From a bacterium (GTDB lineage: Bacteria; Cyanobacteriota; Vampirovibrionia; Gastranaerophilales; Gastranaerophilaceae): a stretch of DNA of 64,000 bases. The stretch spans positions 1-64,000 of the forward strand of contig JAKSUQ010000005.1 in assembly GCA_024408855.1 (NCBI GenBank). Reading direction: 5' to 3'. The notes below the pieces were generated by a model, which ran no database searches, was not told the origin of the DNA, and saw nothing but the letters and a program-made list of their open reading frames with translations. Below are positions 1 to 7,878 of the stretch, in pieces. The stretch's first letter is position 1. Each line of letters opens with the position of its first letter. The translations under genes were made by a program, and so were the position numbers.

Positions 1-151
1 TGGAAACCATCTGAACCGAAACTTCTGGTATGAGAAACTTTTTAGGCTTCATAACCTTATTATAAGGTTCTTTGAGAATTTTCATACTTTTTGTTTTATT
101 TGCGTAATAACGTGTTTTTGAATAATTCAAAGTGCATTTAGGAGTACGCAT
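1..151 (-). CDS. Unrecognised protein, N-terminal part only (3' end outside window)
   Basis: An open frame starts with ATG at 151 and runs without a stop to base 1, giving about 50 residues that begin MRTPKCTLNYSKTRYY and are rich in Lys, Tyr and Val. It begins only 7 nt after the ssb stop, so translational coupling with ssb is likely; no good Shine-Dalgarno is visible. In many bacteria rpsF-ssb is followed by rpsR (ribosomal protein S18), but this sequence lacks the usual S18 features, so it is probably a different gene. Function is unknown. The rest of the gene lies outside the window, so its length cannot be judged. Confidence 0.5.
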   Translation of the reverse strand, partial: MRTPKCTLNYSKTRYYANKTKSMKILKEPYNKVMKPKKFLIPEVSVQMVS

Positions 152-158
152 AATTACA

Positions 159-578
159 TTAAAACGGAATTTCGTCTTCTCCTATCAGTTCATTGGAGAG
201 TTCTTCCGATGAAAATTTAACGATTTCTTCATCCTTAGAAGATGAAGAAACTGAACTTGCTGCTTGTGGTGAAGAAACATAACCTTGACCAATAATTTCC
301 ACTGTACTTGCATCAATTTCGAAAATACGTCTTTCCGTTCCGTTGTCGCTTTTAACGGATGTAACTTGTAAGCTACCTTCCACTAAAACTTTTTCGGATT
401 TTGTAATTTGTGAAACGATTTCATCAAGAGCTGTTCTTCTTGAAATAACACGTAGCAACATTTCTTCTCTGTCGCCGATATTCAAAACGAAAGATGATAC
501 AGGTACGCCTGTCTGTGAGAAACGTTTTTCAGGCTCTCTGTATACAGTTCCAGTTACTACCGCTTTTGCTAATGTCAT
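159..578 (-). CDS. ssb: Single-stranded DNA-binding protein
   Basis: SSB coats single-stranded DNA in replication, repair and recombination. The 139-residue protein has an N-terminal OB-fold region (about residues 1-100, beginning MTLAKAVVTGTVYREPEKRF), a short Ser-rich linker, and the acidic tail ending DEIPF. That tail is the usual C-terminal tip through which SSB recruits partner proteins. The OB region is diverged from E. coli SSB and the linker is short. It follows rpsF with a 2-nt gap, which is the classic rpsF-ssb operon order and supports the call. Confidence 0.9.
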   Translation of the reverse strand: MTLAKAVVTGTVYREPEKRFSQTGVPVSSFVLNIGDREEMLLRVISRRTALDEIVSQITKSEKVLVEGSLQVTSVKSDNGTERRIFEIDASTVEIIGQGYVSSPQAASSVSSSSKDEEIVKFSSEELSNELIGEDEIPF

Positions 579-580
579 AG

Positions 581-883
581 TTAAACTTCCTGAACTTTCT
601 TTGCTTCTTCCATAAACATAAATCTGATAACATTTTCGTTAAGTTTAAGATTTCTTTTGAACTCAACAACTTTATCTGCAGGAATTGATATTGATACGGA
701 AGTATAATAACCGTCTCTGTATCCGTTAATACCGTATGCAAGTTTTTTTCTTCCCATTTTGTCTACTGAATTAACTGAACCGGTGTATGATTTAACTTCT
801 TCAGTAATTTTTTCAACTTCTTTGTCTAATTCTTCGGCATCTAAACTTGGTTTATAAATTGCCAATAATTCGTAATTTTTCAT
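581..883 (-). CDS. rpsF: 30S ribosomal protein S6
   Basis: Ribosomal protein S6 binds the central domain of 16S rRNA. The 100-residue product begins MKNYELLAIYKPSLDAEE and contains the family's middle segment around DKMGRKKLAYGI, with the usual length. The start is supported by an AAGGAG Shine-Dalgarno about 9 nt upstream. It is the first gene of the rpsF-ssb unit. A plausible promoter lies about 25-50 nt upstream on the same strand (TTGCAA, 16 nt, TAGCAT; window 908-935). Confidence 0.95.
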   Translation of the reverse strand: MKNYELLAIYKPSLDAEELDKEVEKITEEVKSYTGSVNSVDKMGRKKLAYGINGYRDGYYTSVSISIPADKVVEFKRNLKLNENVIRFMFMEEAKKVQEV

Positions 884-907
884 AATAATAATTCTCCTTA
901 TAGACTC

Positions 908-935
908 ATGCTAACATAAACAAATTCCGTTGCAA
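908..935 (-). promoter_or_regulatory. Candidate promoter for rpsF-ssb
   Basis: Read on the minus strand there is a TTGCAA hexamer (930-935), a 16-nt spacer, and TAGCAT (908-913). This resembles a sigma-70 -35/-10 pair and leaves a short leader that contains the AAGGAG ribosome-binding site of rpsF. It was identified by eye only. Confidence 0.35.
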
Positions 936-968
936 GAGGCTATAATATTGTATAATCATTATATAAAA

Positions 969-1445
969 TCAGTTTCTGATGAAACTTCTTTCCAACATCC
1001 TTACAAATCGGGTCGGAAAGTTTTCTGTCGGATTGATTGAACCTACCAATACAGTTTTACAGCCAAGTAGTTTTCCGGCGAGAATGTCCGTAAGTGGTCT
1101 GTCGCCTATCATTACTGCGTTTTGCGGCAATGTTTCTATTGATTTAAGGTATTCTCTCATTACTTTAGGATTAGGTTTATTTGCTTTTCCCAGAACTTCG
1201 CACGGTAGTATATTTTTTGCATTTTCAATGTATTCAGCACTCTTATTGTTTGAGATGATTACGGTTTTAAAATCTTTGCAAAATTTATTAAACCAATCCA
1301 TGGTTTCCGGCAGTATTTCAGCTGACTTAGAAACCATTAAAGTGCTGTCTAAATCAAACATAAGACATGTAATACCCATTGCTTTCAGTTCTTCAAAGTT
1401 TATGTCATAAATATTTTTCAAATTATAATCGGGTTTTATAAACAT
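969..1445 (-). CDS. YqeG-family HAD phosphatase (class IIIA)
   Basis: This is a small haloacid-dehalogenase-type phosphatase of 158 residues. The first HAD motif is visible as FDLDSTL (D31 and D33 as nucleophile and acid/base), followed by VIISNNKS (motif II) and GDRPLTDILAGKLLGC (motif IV region with the metal-binding Asp). This pattern and length fit the YqeG family found in Firmicutes and Cyanobacteria; the substrate is not established. A strong GGGGGAG Shine-Dalgarno precedes the ATG. It follows the U32 gene by 15 nt on the same strand, so the two are probably co-transcribed. Confidence 0.85.
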   Translation of the reverse strand: MFIKPDYNLKNIYDINFEELKAMGITCLMFDLDSTLMVSKSAEILPETMDWFNKFCKDFKTVIISNNKSAEYIENAKNILPCEVLGKANKPNPKVMREYLKSIETLPQNAVMIGDRPLTDILAGKLLGCKTVLVGSINPTENFPTRFVRMLERSFIRN

Positions 1446-1460
1446 TTTTCTCCCCCTTTT

Positions 1461-2735
1461 TTAAAATTGGCAACATTCGCAAGATTGATTGTCTTGGATT
1501 TTCCCCTTGATTCCTATTGTTCTGGCAAGAGCGTATTCGTAATTTTGAGGTTCGACACTCAATTTTACCCATAATTCTCCATTAGTATTTGCCAGTTCTA
1601 ATTCATCTCCGTTTTCGTTTTTAATCTCTGTAATTTGAGTTATAAATTTTTCTGTTGGAGTAATTATTTCAATATCTTCATTTTTATTAAACTTGTTTTT
1701 GGTTTTAATTTTATACAGGTCGTCTTTTTTATCCCAAAATTCGCATAAAAAATCGGCACCGGCGAGCCCTTTGGAAATATCATAGCTATAACCGTCAGAC
1801 GGATACTCTCCGTTTCCTAAATAAAAACCGGTCGTATATCCCCTGTTTCCGACTTTTAATAATTCTTGAAAATAAGGTTCCATATCGGAATTTCTGTCTT
1901 GCATAACGGCATCTATTGCTTCTCGGTATGCTTTAGCTGTTGCTGAAACATAGTATAAACTTTTTGTTCTGCCCTCGACTTTAAATGAGTCAATTCCTGC
2001 ATCAATCATGTTTTTTAGGTGTTTAACAAGACACAAGTCTTTAGTGCTTAATATATGTGTGCCTTTGTCATCTTGGATAATTTCTTGGTATTCATTTGGG
2101 CGAGTTTCTTCCAATAGCTTGTAGCTCCAACGGCAAGGTTGAGAACAGTTTCCGGAATTTGCTTTTCTTTCGCCATTTGTCATATAGTCGCTCAAAAGGC
2201 ATCTTCCTGAAAAAGAAACGCATTGGGCTCCGTGGATGAAACATTCTAATTCCATATCTGGTATTTTTTGTTTTATTTCGGCAACATCTTTTATAGGTAA
2301 TTCTCTTGCTAAAATTGCACGAGTTGCACCCATATCCTGCCAAAATCTAACGGCTTCATAGTTTAAAATATTAGCTTGTGTTGATATGTGGATGTCTGTT
2401 TTCGGCATGTATTTTTGAGCTAATCTCATAATCCCGACATCACTTATTATTAATGCATCCGGATTTGTTTCCGTAATTATTTCCATAGCATTTTCAAGAG
2501 CTTTGATATCTTTATTAAATGCAAAAATATTTAGTGTTAAATATGCTTTTGTATTCATACTGTGAGCTGTATTAATTGCGGTTTTGAGATTTTCAAGCGT
2601 AATCAATTCGCCTTTTCTCATAGCTCTCAGGCTAAAGTCTACGACACCCAAATATACAGCATCTGCACCGTATTTAATTCCGTATTTAAGTTTTTCAATA
2701 TTACCCGCAGGCATTAAAAGTTCAGGCTTTTTCAT
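1461..2735 (-). CDS. Peptidase U32 family protein, probable tRNA hydroxylation (TrhP/YegQ-like)
   Basis: U32 proteins such as E. coli TrhP (YegQ) take part in 5-hydroxyuridine formation in tRNA; others were described as collagenases. The N terminus (KKPELLMPAGNIEKLKYGI, then GADAVYLG) is the start of the TIM-barrel-like U32 domain. The U32 signature lies at about residues 164-183 (ECFIHGAQC then FSGRCLLSDY). Cysteines at about 172, 179, 197 and 201 match the cluster seen in tRNA-acting members. A small C-terminal domain follows, and the protein ends CECCQF, an unusual cysteine-rich tail. The 424-residue length is normal. It starts 12 nt after the DUF4127 gene. Confidence 0.8.
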   Translation of the reverse strand: MKKPELLMPAGNIEKLKYGIKYGADAVYLGVVDFSLRAMRKGELITLENLKTAINTAHSMNTKAYLTLNIFAFNKDIKALENAMEIITETNPDALIISDVGIMRLAQKYMPKTDIHISTQANILNYEAVRFWQDMGATRAILARELPIKDVAEIKQKIPDMELECFIHGAQCVSFSGRCLLSDYMTNGERKANSGNCSQPCRWSYKLLEETRPNEYQEIIQDDKGTHILSTKDLCLVKHLKNMIDAGIDSFKVEGRTKSLYYVSATAKAYREAIDAVMQDRNSDMEPYFQELLKVGNRGYTTGFYLGNGEYPSDGYSYDISKGLAGADFLCEFWDKKDDLYKIKTKNKFNKNEDIEIITPTEKFITQITEIKNENGDELELANTNGELWVKLSVEPQNYEYALARTIGIKGKIQDNQSCECCQF

Positions 2736-2747
2736 ATGTTGATACTA

Positions 2748-4076
2748 TCACAGACAAACTTCGACTTCAAACTTTCTGTTCCAAGGGTATGCGTAATCTG
2801 CTTTTATGCTGCTGTCAAACACTTGCGACAACCTTTTTTCGTAAGGTTTCATTAATGTTTTTATATCGCAAGGTTTTTCGATTTGACCTCTTACATTTGC
2901 TTGATATGCCCAATCATCAAGAAATCTTATAATTTGAAGTTTTTTAAAAGCAATGTTATTGTATTTTTTGGCATTATATTTAACTTTTGTGCAGGCAAGC
3001 AGGCTTCCTAACGTGTTAGCAGAAGTGTTCCAACCTGAATAACCGTAAAAATTTTCTGTTTTAATTTTATCTAATAATTGTTCAACAAAAGCGTTGTCCC
3101 CACCGTTTGCATATCGAACATCCGCTATTGCATATGGTTTTTGCGGAAGGTCAAGTGTTTTGTCAAAAGGCTCTGTATCCCAACCCATAACGAGTTCACC
3201 CTGCTTTTTAATAAAATTATTGACTATTAAAATCAAATCTGCATTTTTGGGGGTGTTAACGACATTAAATCCGCCTAAATTTAATTGTCCTATGATAGAT
3301 TTTTCGATAGAAACATCTTCATAATTGGAAATTTTATCTTTATATTCAGGTTCTGTATATTCGATAAAAACGTTCAAATCTTTATTTATAGCTCTTGCAA
3401 GAAGTGATAACGGAATTTCGTCAGCTCCGGTTTTGGTTTGTCCTCCCAATTTCTCTAATTCTCTTGCCTCTTGTACATTTAATCCGTACTCTGCACAGTC
3501 ATCCTTGGAGAATATCAGCGTATTAAAGAATTTATCTTTTTGCCAATTCAAATACATTCTGTTGATATTAAAATTCCGATTTCTTGTATTCAGATAATCT
3601 CCCAAAATGTTTTCAGGGATTGAATTATTTTCTGCAATTCCGTTTTTATCCATATTATATGAATATTCAAAGATTTTTTTACCAAAATCTTCCCAATACT
3701 CTTTTTCTTCTTCGTTGCAATTATTATTTGAAATTCTCATAATGCTCGAAAAAGCATAAATATTTTTGCACTTTTCCCAGATTATATTTCTAAAGCTATT
3801 CATTATTGATTTAATTTCTTCGTATGTATCATTGGAACGTCTTGAAGGAATTAACCCTCCGTATGCGATTGTATCTAATGATATAATTGCAACATCGCAA
3901 TTTGGCAGCTCTGAAATCCACTTGATGAGCATTTTCCTGTCAGCAGTTTTGGTCAAACTGCCAAGATATTCTTTTGGCGGAATAAGAAGTTCTATATCTT
4001 CATCTATTGCACAAATATCTTTGGCTAAATTATAGCAAACAGGACGGTTATCTATCGGAATAAAACAAATTTTCAT
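2748..4076 (-). CDS. DUF4127 family protein
   Basis: This 442-residue protein is recognised by its opening (MKICFIPIDNRPVCYNLAK), the PPKEYLG segment, and CDVAIISLDTIAYGGLIPSR. These together are typical of DUF4127, a family of unknown function in Clostridia, Cyanobacteria and gut bacteria. No signal peptide or membrane segment is seen. Several conserved Asp, Asn and Arg residues suggest an enzyme, but none is assigned. The gene has its own apparent promoter: a TAAAAT box ends 6 nt before the ATG and there is no Shine-Dalgarno, so the mRNA may be leaderless. It leads into the U32 and YqeG genes. Confidence 0.8.
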   Translation of the reverse strand: MKICFIPIDNRPVCYNLAKDICAIDEDIELLIPPKEYLGSLTKTADRKMLIKWISELPNCDVAIISLDTIAYGGLIPSRRSNDTYEEIKSIMNSFRNIIWEKCKNIYAFSSIMRISNNNCNEEEKEYWEDFGKKIFEYSYNMDKNGIAENNSIPENILGDYLNTRNRNFNINRMYLNWQKDKFFNTLIFSKDDCAEYGLNVQEARELEKLGGQTKTGADEIPLSLLARAINKDLNVFIEYTEPEYKDKISNYEDVSIEKSIIGQLNLGGFNVVNTPKNADLILIVNNFIKKQGELVMGWDTEPFDKTLDLPQKPYAIADVRYANGGDNAFVEQLLDKIKTENFYGYSGWNTSANTLGSLLACTKVKYNAKKYNNIAFKKLQIIRFLDDWAYQANVRGQIEKPCDIKTLMKPYEKRLSQVFDSSIKADYAYPWNRKFEVEVCL

Positions 4077-4082
4077 GATTAT

Positions 4083-4088
4083 ATTTTA
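4083..4088 (-). promoter_or_regulatory. -10 element, leaderless promoter of the DUF4127 gene
   Basis: On the minus strand TGA-TAAAAT stands exactly 6 nt before the ATG at 4076, an extended -10 with TG. No ribosome-binding site fits in between. A TTAAAC hexamer lies 17 nt further upstream. Transcription would start at or next to the ATG. Confidence 0.5.
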
Positions 4089-4127
4089 TCACATAAGGGA
4101 AAATTGTTTAATCAATAATTTGAGAAG

Positions 4128-5120
4128 TTACTTAGTTTTTATTTTAGGAATAACTGACATTCCGGGAATAATTGCGTATTCTTCCAAATCTTCCGGATTT
4201 TTGAAAACTATTTTAACAGGTATTCTTTGTACGATTTTAACAAAAGAACCGACAGCATTTTCAGGTGGGAAAAGGCTTGATTTTGCACCTGATGAGCGTT
4301 GAATTGAATCTATTTCTCCTTTAAAAACTTTATTCGGATATGCATCAATTTTTATATCAACCGGCATTCCTTCTTTCATTCCGCTAATTTGTGTTTCTTT
4401 AAAGTTTGCAACGACCCAAACATTATGCGGGACTATTACGAATAATGGTGAACCAGGTTGAACCATCATGCCTACTTCTACTTTTTTACCGCTAACAGTA
4501 CCATCTATTGGTGCTAAAATATCGGTGTATTGCATAGCAAGTTCTGCGGCTTCTTTTTGAGCTTTTAATACATTCAAGTCGGCATCCGCTACCTTTGTGG
4601 CTTTTGATTTATCATAAGAAAAAACCGACTGGTCTGCATTTATTTGTTTTGCCTGAATTGCTTCAAGATTTGTTACGGCTTTGTCAAGTGTTTGTTTGGA
4701 AACGGCACCGGCTTGATAAAGTCTTTGATACCTTTCGACGTCGGTTTTTGCAAGTTCAATTTCTGCATTGGCAGCACTGAGGTTTGCATAAGCATTGTTT
4801 TGTGCGAGTAAAGCTCGGTCATATGAAGCATTTGCCTGATTGAGTTTTACTTGATAATCAATTTTGTCGATTCTTGCAACAACGTCATTTTTTTTGACCT
4901 GTTGGTTATCTTTTACCAAGACCTCTACGATTTGTCCTGCAATTTTTGGAGATACTGAAACTGTTGTTGTATCAACATAAGCATCATCAGTTGATTGATA
5001 CTTTCTTGTTTCTATAATTCCAAAAACAGCACAAATTATAACTACTGCAATTAAAAATATAATCCAATATTTTTTAGTGCTTAATTTGTTTTTCTCATAT
5101 TCTGTATTTTGTTCTTCCAT
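4128..5120 (-). CDS. HlyD/EmrA-type membrane fusion (periplasmic adaptor) protein
   Basis: This is an adaptor that links an inner-membrane exporter to an outer-membrane channel. It has a short cytosolic N terminus, one membrane helix (about residues 17-38, IIFLIAVVIICAVFGII), and the EmrA-like sequence STDDAYVDTTTVSVSPKIAG. A biotinyl-lipoyl-like half follows (VLVKDNQQVKKNDVVARID), then a long coiled-coil hairpin and the second half-motif and beta-barrel. I place the start at the ATG at 5120, with AGGTGA 5-6 nt upstream, rather than at the GTG at 5129. It lies directly after the marR-like gene and divergent from the TolC-like gene. No EmrB-type pump is adjacent. Confidence 0.85.
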   Translation of the reverse strand: MEEQNTEYEKNKLSTKKYWIIFLIAVVIICAVFGIIETRKYQSTDDAYVDTTTVSVSPKIAGQIVEVLVKDNQQVKKNDVVARIDKIDYQVKLNQANASYDRALLAQNNAYANLSAANAEIELAKTDVERYQRLYQAGAVSKQTLDKAVTNLEAIQAKQINADQSVFSYDKSKATKVADADLNVLKAQKEAAELAMQYTDILAPIDGTVSGKKVEVGMMVQPGSPLFVIVPHNVWVVANFKETQISGMKEGMPVDIKIDAYPNKVFKGEIDSIQRSSGAKSSLFPPENAVGSFVKIVQRIPVKIVFKNPEDLEEYAIIPGMSVIPKIKTK

Positions 5121-5129
5121 TTTAATCAC

Positions 5130-5606
5130 CTATATTTGTATTTCTATTGTTTCATTTAATACATTTCGCAATTCTTTAAGCATTACGCTAACTTTTTCCA
5201 AATCGTGGTTTTTAATCTTTTTTTCAACAAGTCGGATGTGAGGATATATGTTTTTAGCCGTTGTTTCTGTTTTTTCAAGTCCATTTTGTGTTAATTTAAC
5301 TATTTTTACGGCACGGTTGTTTCTTGTTGTCAATATCCGTTCAATATAACCTTTTTCTTCCAGTCCGTCGAGAATTTTTCCTGTATTTGCTCTGTCTTTT
5401 AGAATAAGTTTTGCAATATCCCTTTGGCATATTTCCGGATTAGTCATTACGGTATCTAAAACTGCAAATTCTTCTATTGCTAAATCTGAATTGCAGTTTT
5501 CAAGAACTTGTATAGCCATCTTTTTGCAATATTTTGCAGTAAGTTCGATTTCATAAAAAAGCGAATCTGTAAAATGGTTTTTTAGTTCATTTGCAAATTC
5601 TTCCAA
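5130..5606 (-). CDS. MarR-family transcriptional regulator
   Basis: This is a 158-residue winged-helix repressor of the MarR family. The central segment (ICQRDIAKLILKDRANTGKIL, then DGLEEKGYIERI) is the helix-turn-helix, followed by the wing with TTRNNRAVKIVKLT. It starts with TTG at 5606, supported by GAGGA about 8 nt upstream. It is co-directional with the HlyD gene, with adjacent ends, and divergent from the TolC-like gene. An overlapping pair of GTTGC/GCAAC palindromes lies between the two start sites. It probably represses both transcription units and is relieved by a small-molecule ligand. Confidence 0.88.
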   Translation of the reverse strand: MEEFANELKNHFTDSLFYEIELTAKYCKKMAIQVLENCNSDLAIEEFAVLDTVMTNPEICQRDIAKLILKDRANTGKILDGLEEKGYIERILTTRNNRAVKIVKLTQNGLEKTETTAKNIYPHIRLVEKKIKNHDLEKVSVMLKELRNVLNETIEIQI

Positions 5607-5630
5607 AAGTCTATCCTCTGATTACAGTAT

Positions 5631-5651
5631 GTTGCTATTGCAACGTGTTGC
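5631..5651. promoter_or_regulatory. Nested palindromes, likely operator of the MarR-type regulator
   Basis: GTTGC-TATT-GCAAC (5631-5644) and GCAAC-GT-GTTGC (5640-5651) are perfect inverted repeats that share their middle arm. They lie in the 110-bp region between the divergent marR-like and TolC-like genes, where an autoregulatory operator is expected. Confidence 0.6.
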
Positions 5652-5717
5652 TTTTATAACATATATATGCTATCATTATTCTATAAAAAAATCAAGTATT
5701 CGGAGAAAATAACAGAA

Positions 5718-7100
5718 ATGAAAAAGATAATCCCGCTAATTTTAATCTTTGCGTTTATGGTATCTTATATAAATCCTGTTTTGGGAATAGAAGATGTTGA
5801 AAGTAATAATTTATCAATTAATACAAAGAATAAATCTGAAAAAATATTGCCGGCTAAAAATAAATTTGATTACGTAAATATGGAGTGGTGGAAAGGCTTT
5901 AATGATTCTGTTCTTGATGAATATATAATTAAAGCGGTTGAAAACAATAAAGACTTAAAGGTTGCAACTTTAAATATAGATGAATATTATCAAAAAATAG
6001 TGAAGCAAAGAGCCGGCGAAATGCCATCTCTCAGCGGTGGTTTTGCTCCTGCTTATGCCAAATTGGGGAAAGATGAAAGTGCTTCATTTGCAATTCCATT
6101 GATAGCGAGTTATGAATTAGATTTATTTGGTAAAAACCATAATAAAACAACAGCACAGAGAAAAATGTATGAAGCATCAATATTGGATGAAAGAGCGGCA
6201 TATATAGCGATAGCTTCAGCTGTCGGCAGTTCTTATGTGAATATTGTTCGGCTTGATGCAATGATTGATATGCAGGAAGAAATTGTAAAATTAAGAAAAG
6301 AAATTTACGAAATGATGGTAATAAGTAATGCTGAGGGTATTGCATCAACTTCTGACTTGGTAAAAGCAAATTCTTCGTATATTTTAGGAGTAACTGATTT
6401 AACCGAATTGAAAAAACAAAGGACTCAACTACTTAATGCTATGGCTGTACTTATAGGTGATAGTCCGAATAATATTGAAGAATATTCAAGAACAGACTGG
6501 AAAACATTAACATATAGCGGTAATATTCCACAAACAGTCAGTTCTGAAATCATTATGCAGCGTCCGGATTATTTGCGAGCAGAAAGAATGTTAGAAAAAG
6601 CAGGAATTGATGTTAAAGTAGCAAGAAAAGAATGTTTGCCGTCTTTGACATTGGGTGGGGCATACTTTTTTAATTCGCCGGAATTTGGAAGCCTATTGAC
6701 AACATCAAACGCAATTTGGGGTCTTGGCGGAGGAATTTTAGGTACTATTTTTGCGGGCGGAAGTATTAAAGCTAATTTAAAAATAAAGAAAATTGCCTAT
6801 GAAAAGAGTCTTAAAAACTATGAAAAAACTAATTTAACTTCAATTCAGGAAGTTAATGACTCACTTGTTTCTGTAAATATGGATAGGGAAAAATTAAGCA
6901 AACAAAAAGAAATCCAAAAGTTGGAGCAAAAAGATTTTAAATTGAATAGCTTGAAATATGACGAGGGGGTAATTTCGAAGTTGGACTTAAATCAACGCAA
7001 AGAAAACTTATTGAATGTCGATAAAATGGTTTATTCAAGTCAGTTTGATTGCTTGATTGATTATATAGGGTTTTACAAAGCTGTTGGAGCAAAGGTTTAA
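5718..7100 (+). CDS. TolC/NodT-type outer-membrane efflux protein
   Basis: This is the outer-membrane channel of a tripartite exporter. The signal peptide is clear (MKKIIPLILIFAFMVSY then INPVLG). The mature part has two repeated helical/beta segments typical of the OEP family, including YELDLFGKNHNKT and, in the second half, QRPDYLRAERMLEKAGIDVKVARKECLPSLTLGG, a hallmark of NodT-like channels. No lipobox cysteine is seen after the signal. The start at 5718 is chosen because the preceding 17 codons from 5667 would put charged residues before the signal peptide, and GGAG lies upstream of 5718. It is divergent from marR-HlyD and probably works with that adaptor. Confidence 0.85.
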   Translation: MKKIIPLILIFAFMVSYINPVLGIEDVESNNLSINTKNKSEKILPAKNKFDYVNMEWWKGFNDSVLDEYIIKAVENNKDLKVATLNIDEYYQKIVKQRAGEMPSLSGGFAPAYAKLGKDESASFAIPLIASYELDLFGKNHNKTTAQRKMYEASILDERAAYIAIASAVGSSYVNIVRLDAMIDMQEEIVKLRKEIYEMMVISNAEGIASTSDLVKANSSYILGVTDLTELKKQRTQLLNAMAVLIGDSPNNIEEYSRTDWKTLTYSGNIPQTVSSEIIMQRPDYLRAERMLEKAGIDVKVARKECLPSLTLGGAYFFNSPEFGSLLTTSNAIWGLGGGILGTIFAGGSIKANLKIKKIAYEKSLKNYEKTNLTSIQEVNDSLVSVNMDREKLSKQKEIQKLEQKDFKLNSLKYDEGVISKLDLNQRKENLLNVDKMVYSSQFDCLIDYIGFYKAVGAKV

Positions 7101-7106
7101 ATCACA

Positions 7107-7808
7107 TTATAATCGTATTGTTCTGAACAATGTCGAATATTTGTGATCACCGTAATAAATTATAATTGATACAAAATAATTTTCTAAGTCATTAATTTCC
7201 ATATATGATTTTACAGGTTCACGACGTTTTGAACTCTTTGTTTTACCAATAAAATTGAGGACTCCAATGTGGATTTTTTGTGCTTTTGTAAGTTTTGGTT
7301 TTGGTAAATGAGTTTCATAGAAATCCATAGGGGTAATTGAACGTTCATAAGTCGGAATTATGTGCATTACCCTGCCATTTTGTTTGAATAACATATACCA
7401 TTTCCCGTTATGCTCTCTCGGATTAATTAAATAGTACCCAGGCTCAATCGTTTGATTTTTGAAATATATGTATGAATTAAGTCTTAATAGCGGATAAGGT
7501 GCCCAAGTTGTGTCTTTAATATCATAGTATTGATCCGGATCCATATCATGCAGGTATGAAAAATCTGCCGGCTCAAGATTTTGGTATATGAGTGAATAAT
7601 TTTTTGATGAGGATTGCTTACTTGAATTTGCTGTGGATGGTGTTTCATCAGTTAACGGGTATTCAAATTCAGGATAAAATTCTTCCTCGCTCTCATTATC
7701 GTTTTCAGTCGAGAAATATCTGTTGTCATAACTTTGGTTTTGGGCTGAGAATGTAGGGGTTATACAAAATATACCAAGTAAAAAAATTAATAAAGTTTTC
7801 TTAATCAT
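7107..7808 (-). CDS. Secreted protein of unknown function
   Basis: I do not recognise this 233-residue protein. It begins with a clear signal peptide (MIKKTLLIFLLGIFCI then TPTFSA). An acidic, Ser/Asn/Tyr-rich low-complexity stretch follows (about residues 23-70), then a more globular C-terminal part with DTTWAPYPLLRLNSYIYFKN and NPREHNGKWYMLFKQNGRVM. It is probably periplasmic or outer-membrane associated, with no later membrane helix. The start has no Shine-Dalgarno, but a TAAAAT box sits 6 nt before the ATG, a mirror image of the rsmH promoter on the other strand. It converges with the TolC-like gene 7 nt away. Confidence 0.7.
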   Translation of the reverse strand: MIKKTLLIFLLGIFCITPTFSAQNQSYDNRYFSTENDNESEEEFYPEFEYPLTDETPSTANSSKQSSSKNYSLIYQNLEPADFSYLHDMDPDQYYDIKDTTWAPYPLLRLNSYIYFKNQTIEPGYYLINPREHNGKWYMLFKQNGRVMHIIPTYERSITPMDFYETHLPKPKLTKAQKIHIGVLNFIGKTKSSKRREPVKSYMEINDLENYFVSIIIYYGDHKYSTLFRTIRL

Positions 7809-7814
7809 ACAATT

Positions 7815-7820
7815 ATTTTA
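7815..7820 (-). promoter_or_regulatory. -10 element, leaderless promoter of the 233-residue secreted protein
   Basis: TAAAAT on the minus strand lies 6 nt before the ATG at 7808, with no ribosome-binding site. It faces the rsmH -10 element about 46 bp away on the other strand. Confidence 0.45.
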
Positions 7821-7866
7821 CTTAATTTTATTCAAAAATCAAGTTAAGTAATTGTTCATTTTATGT

Positions 7867-7872
7867 TAAAAT
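7867..7872 (+). promoter_or_regulatory. -10 element, leaderless promoter of rsmH
   Basis: TGT-TAAAAT (extended -10) ends exactly 6 nt before the rsmH ATG at 7879, leaving no room for a leader or Shine-Dalgarno. Confidence 0.5.
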
Positions 7873-7878
7873 TTTGTT

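Noticed and set aside
343-615. Open frame of 90 residues on the plus strand across ssb
   Set aside because: It lies antisense to ssb, with no ribosome-binding site and a sequence that matches no family. The same holds for most of the other open frames overlapping the genes listed above.
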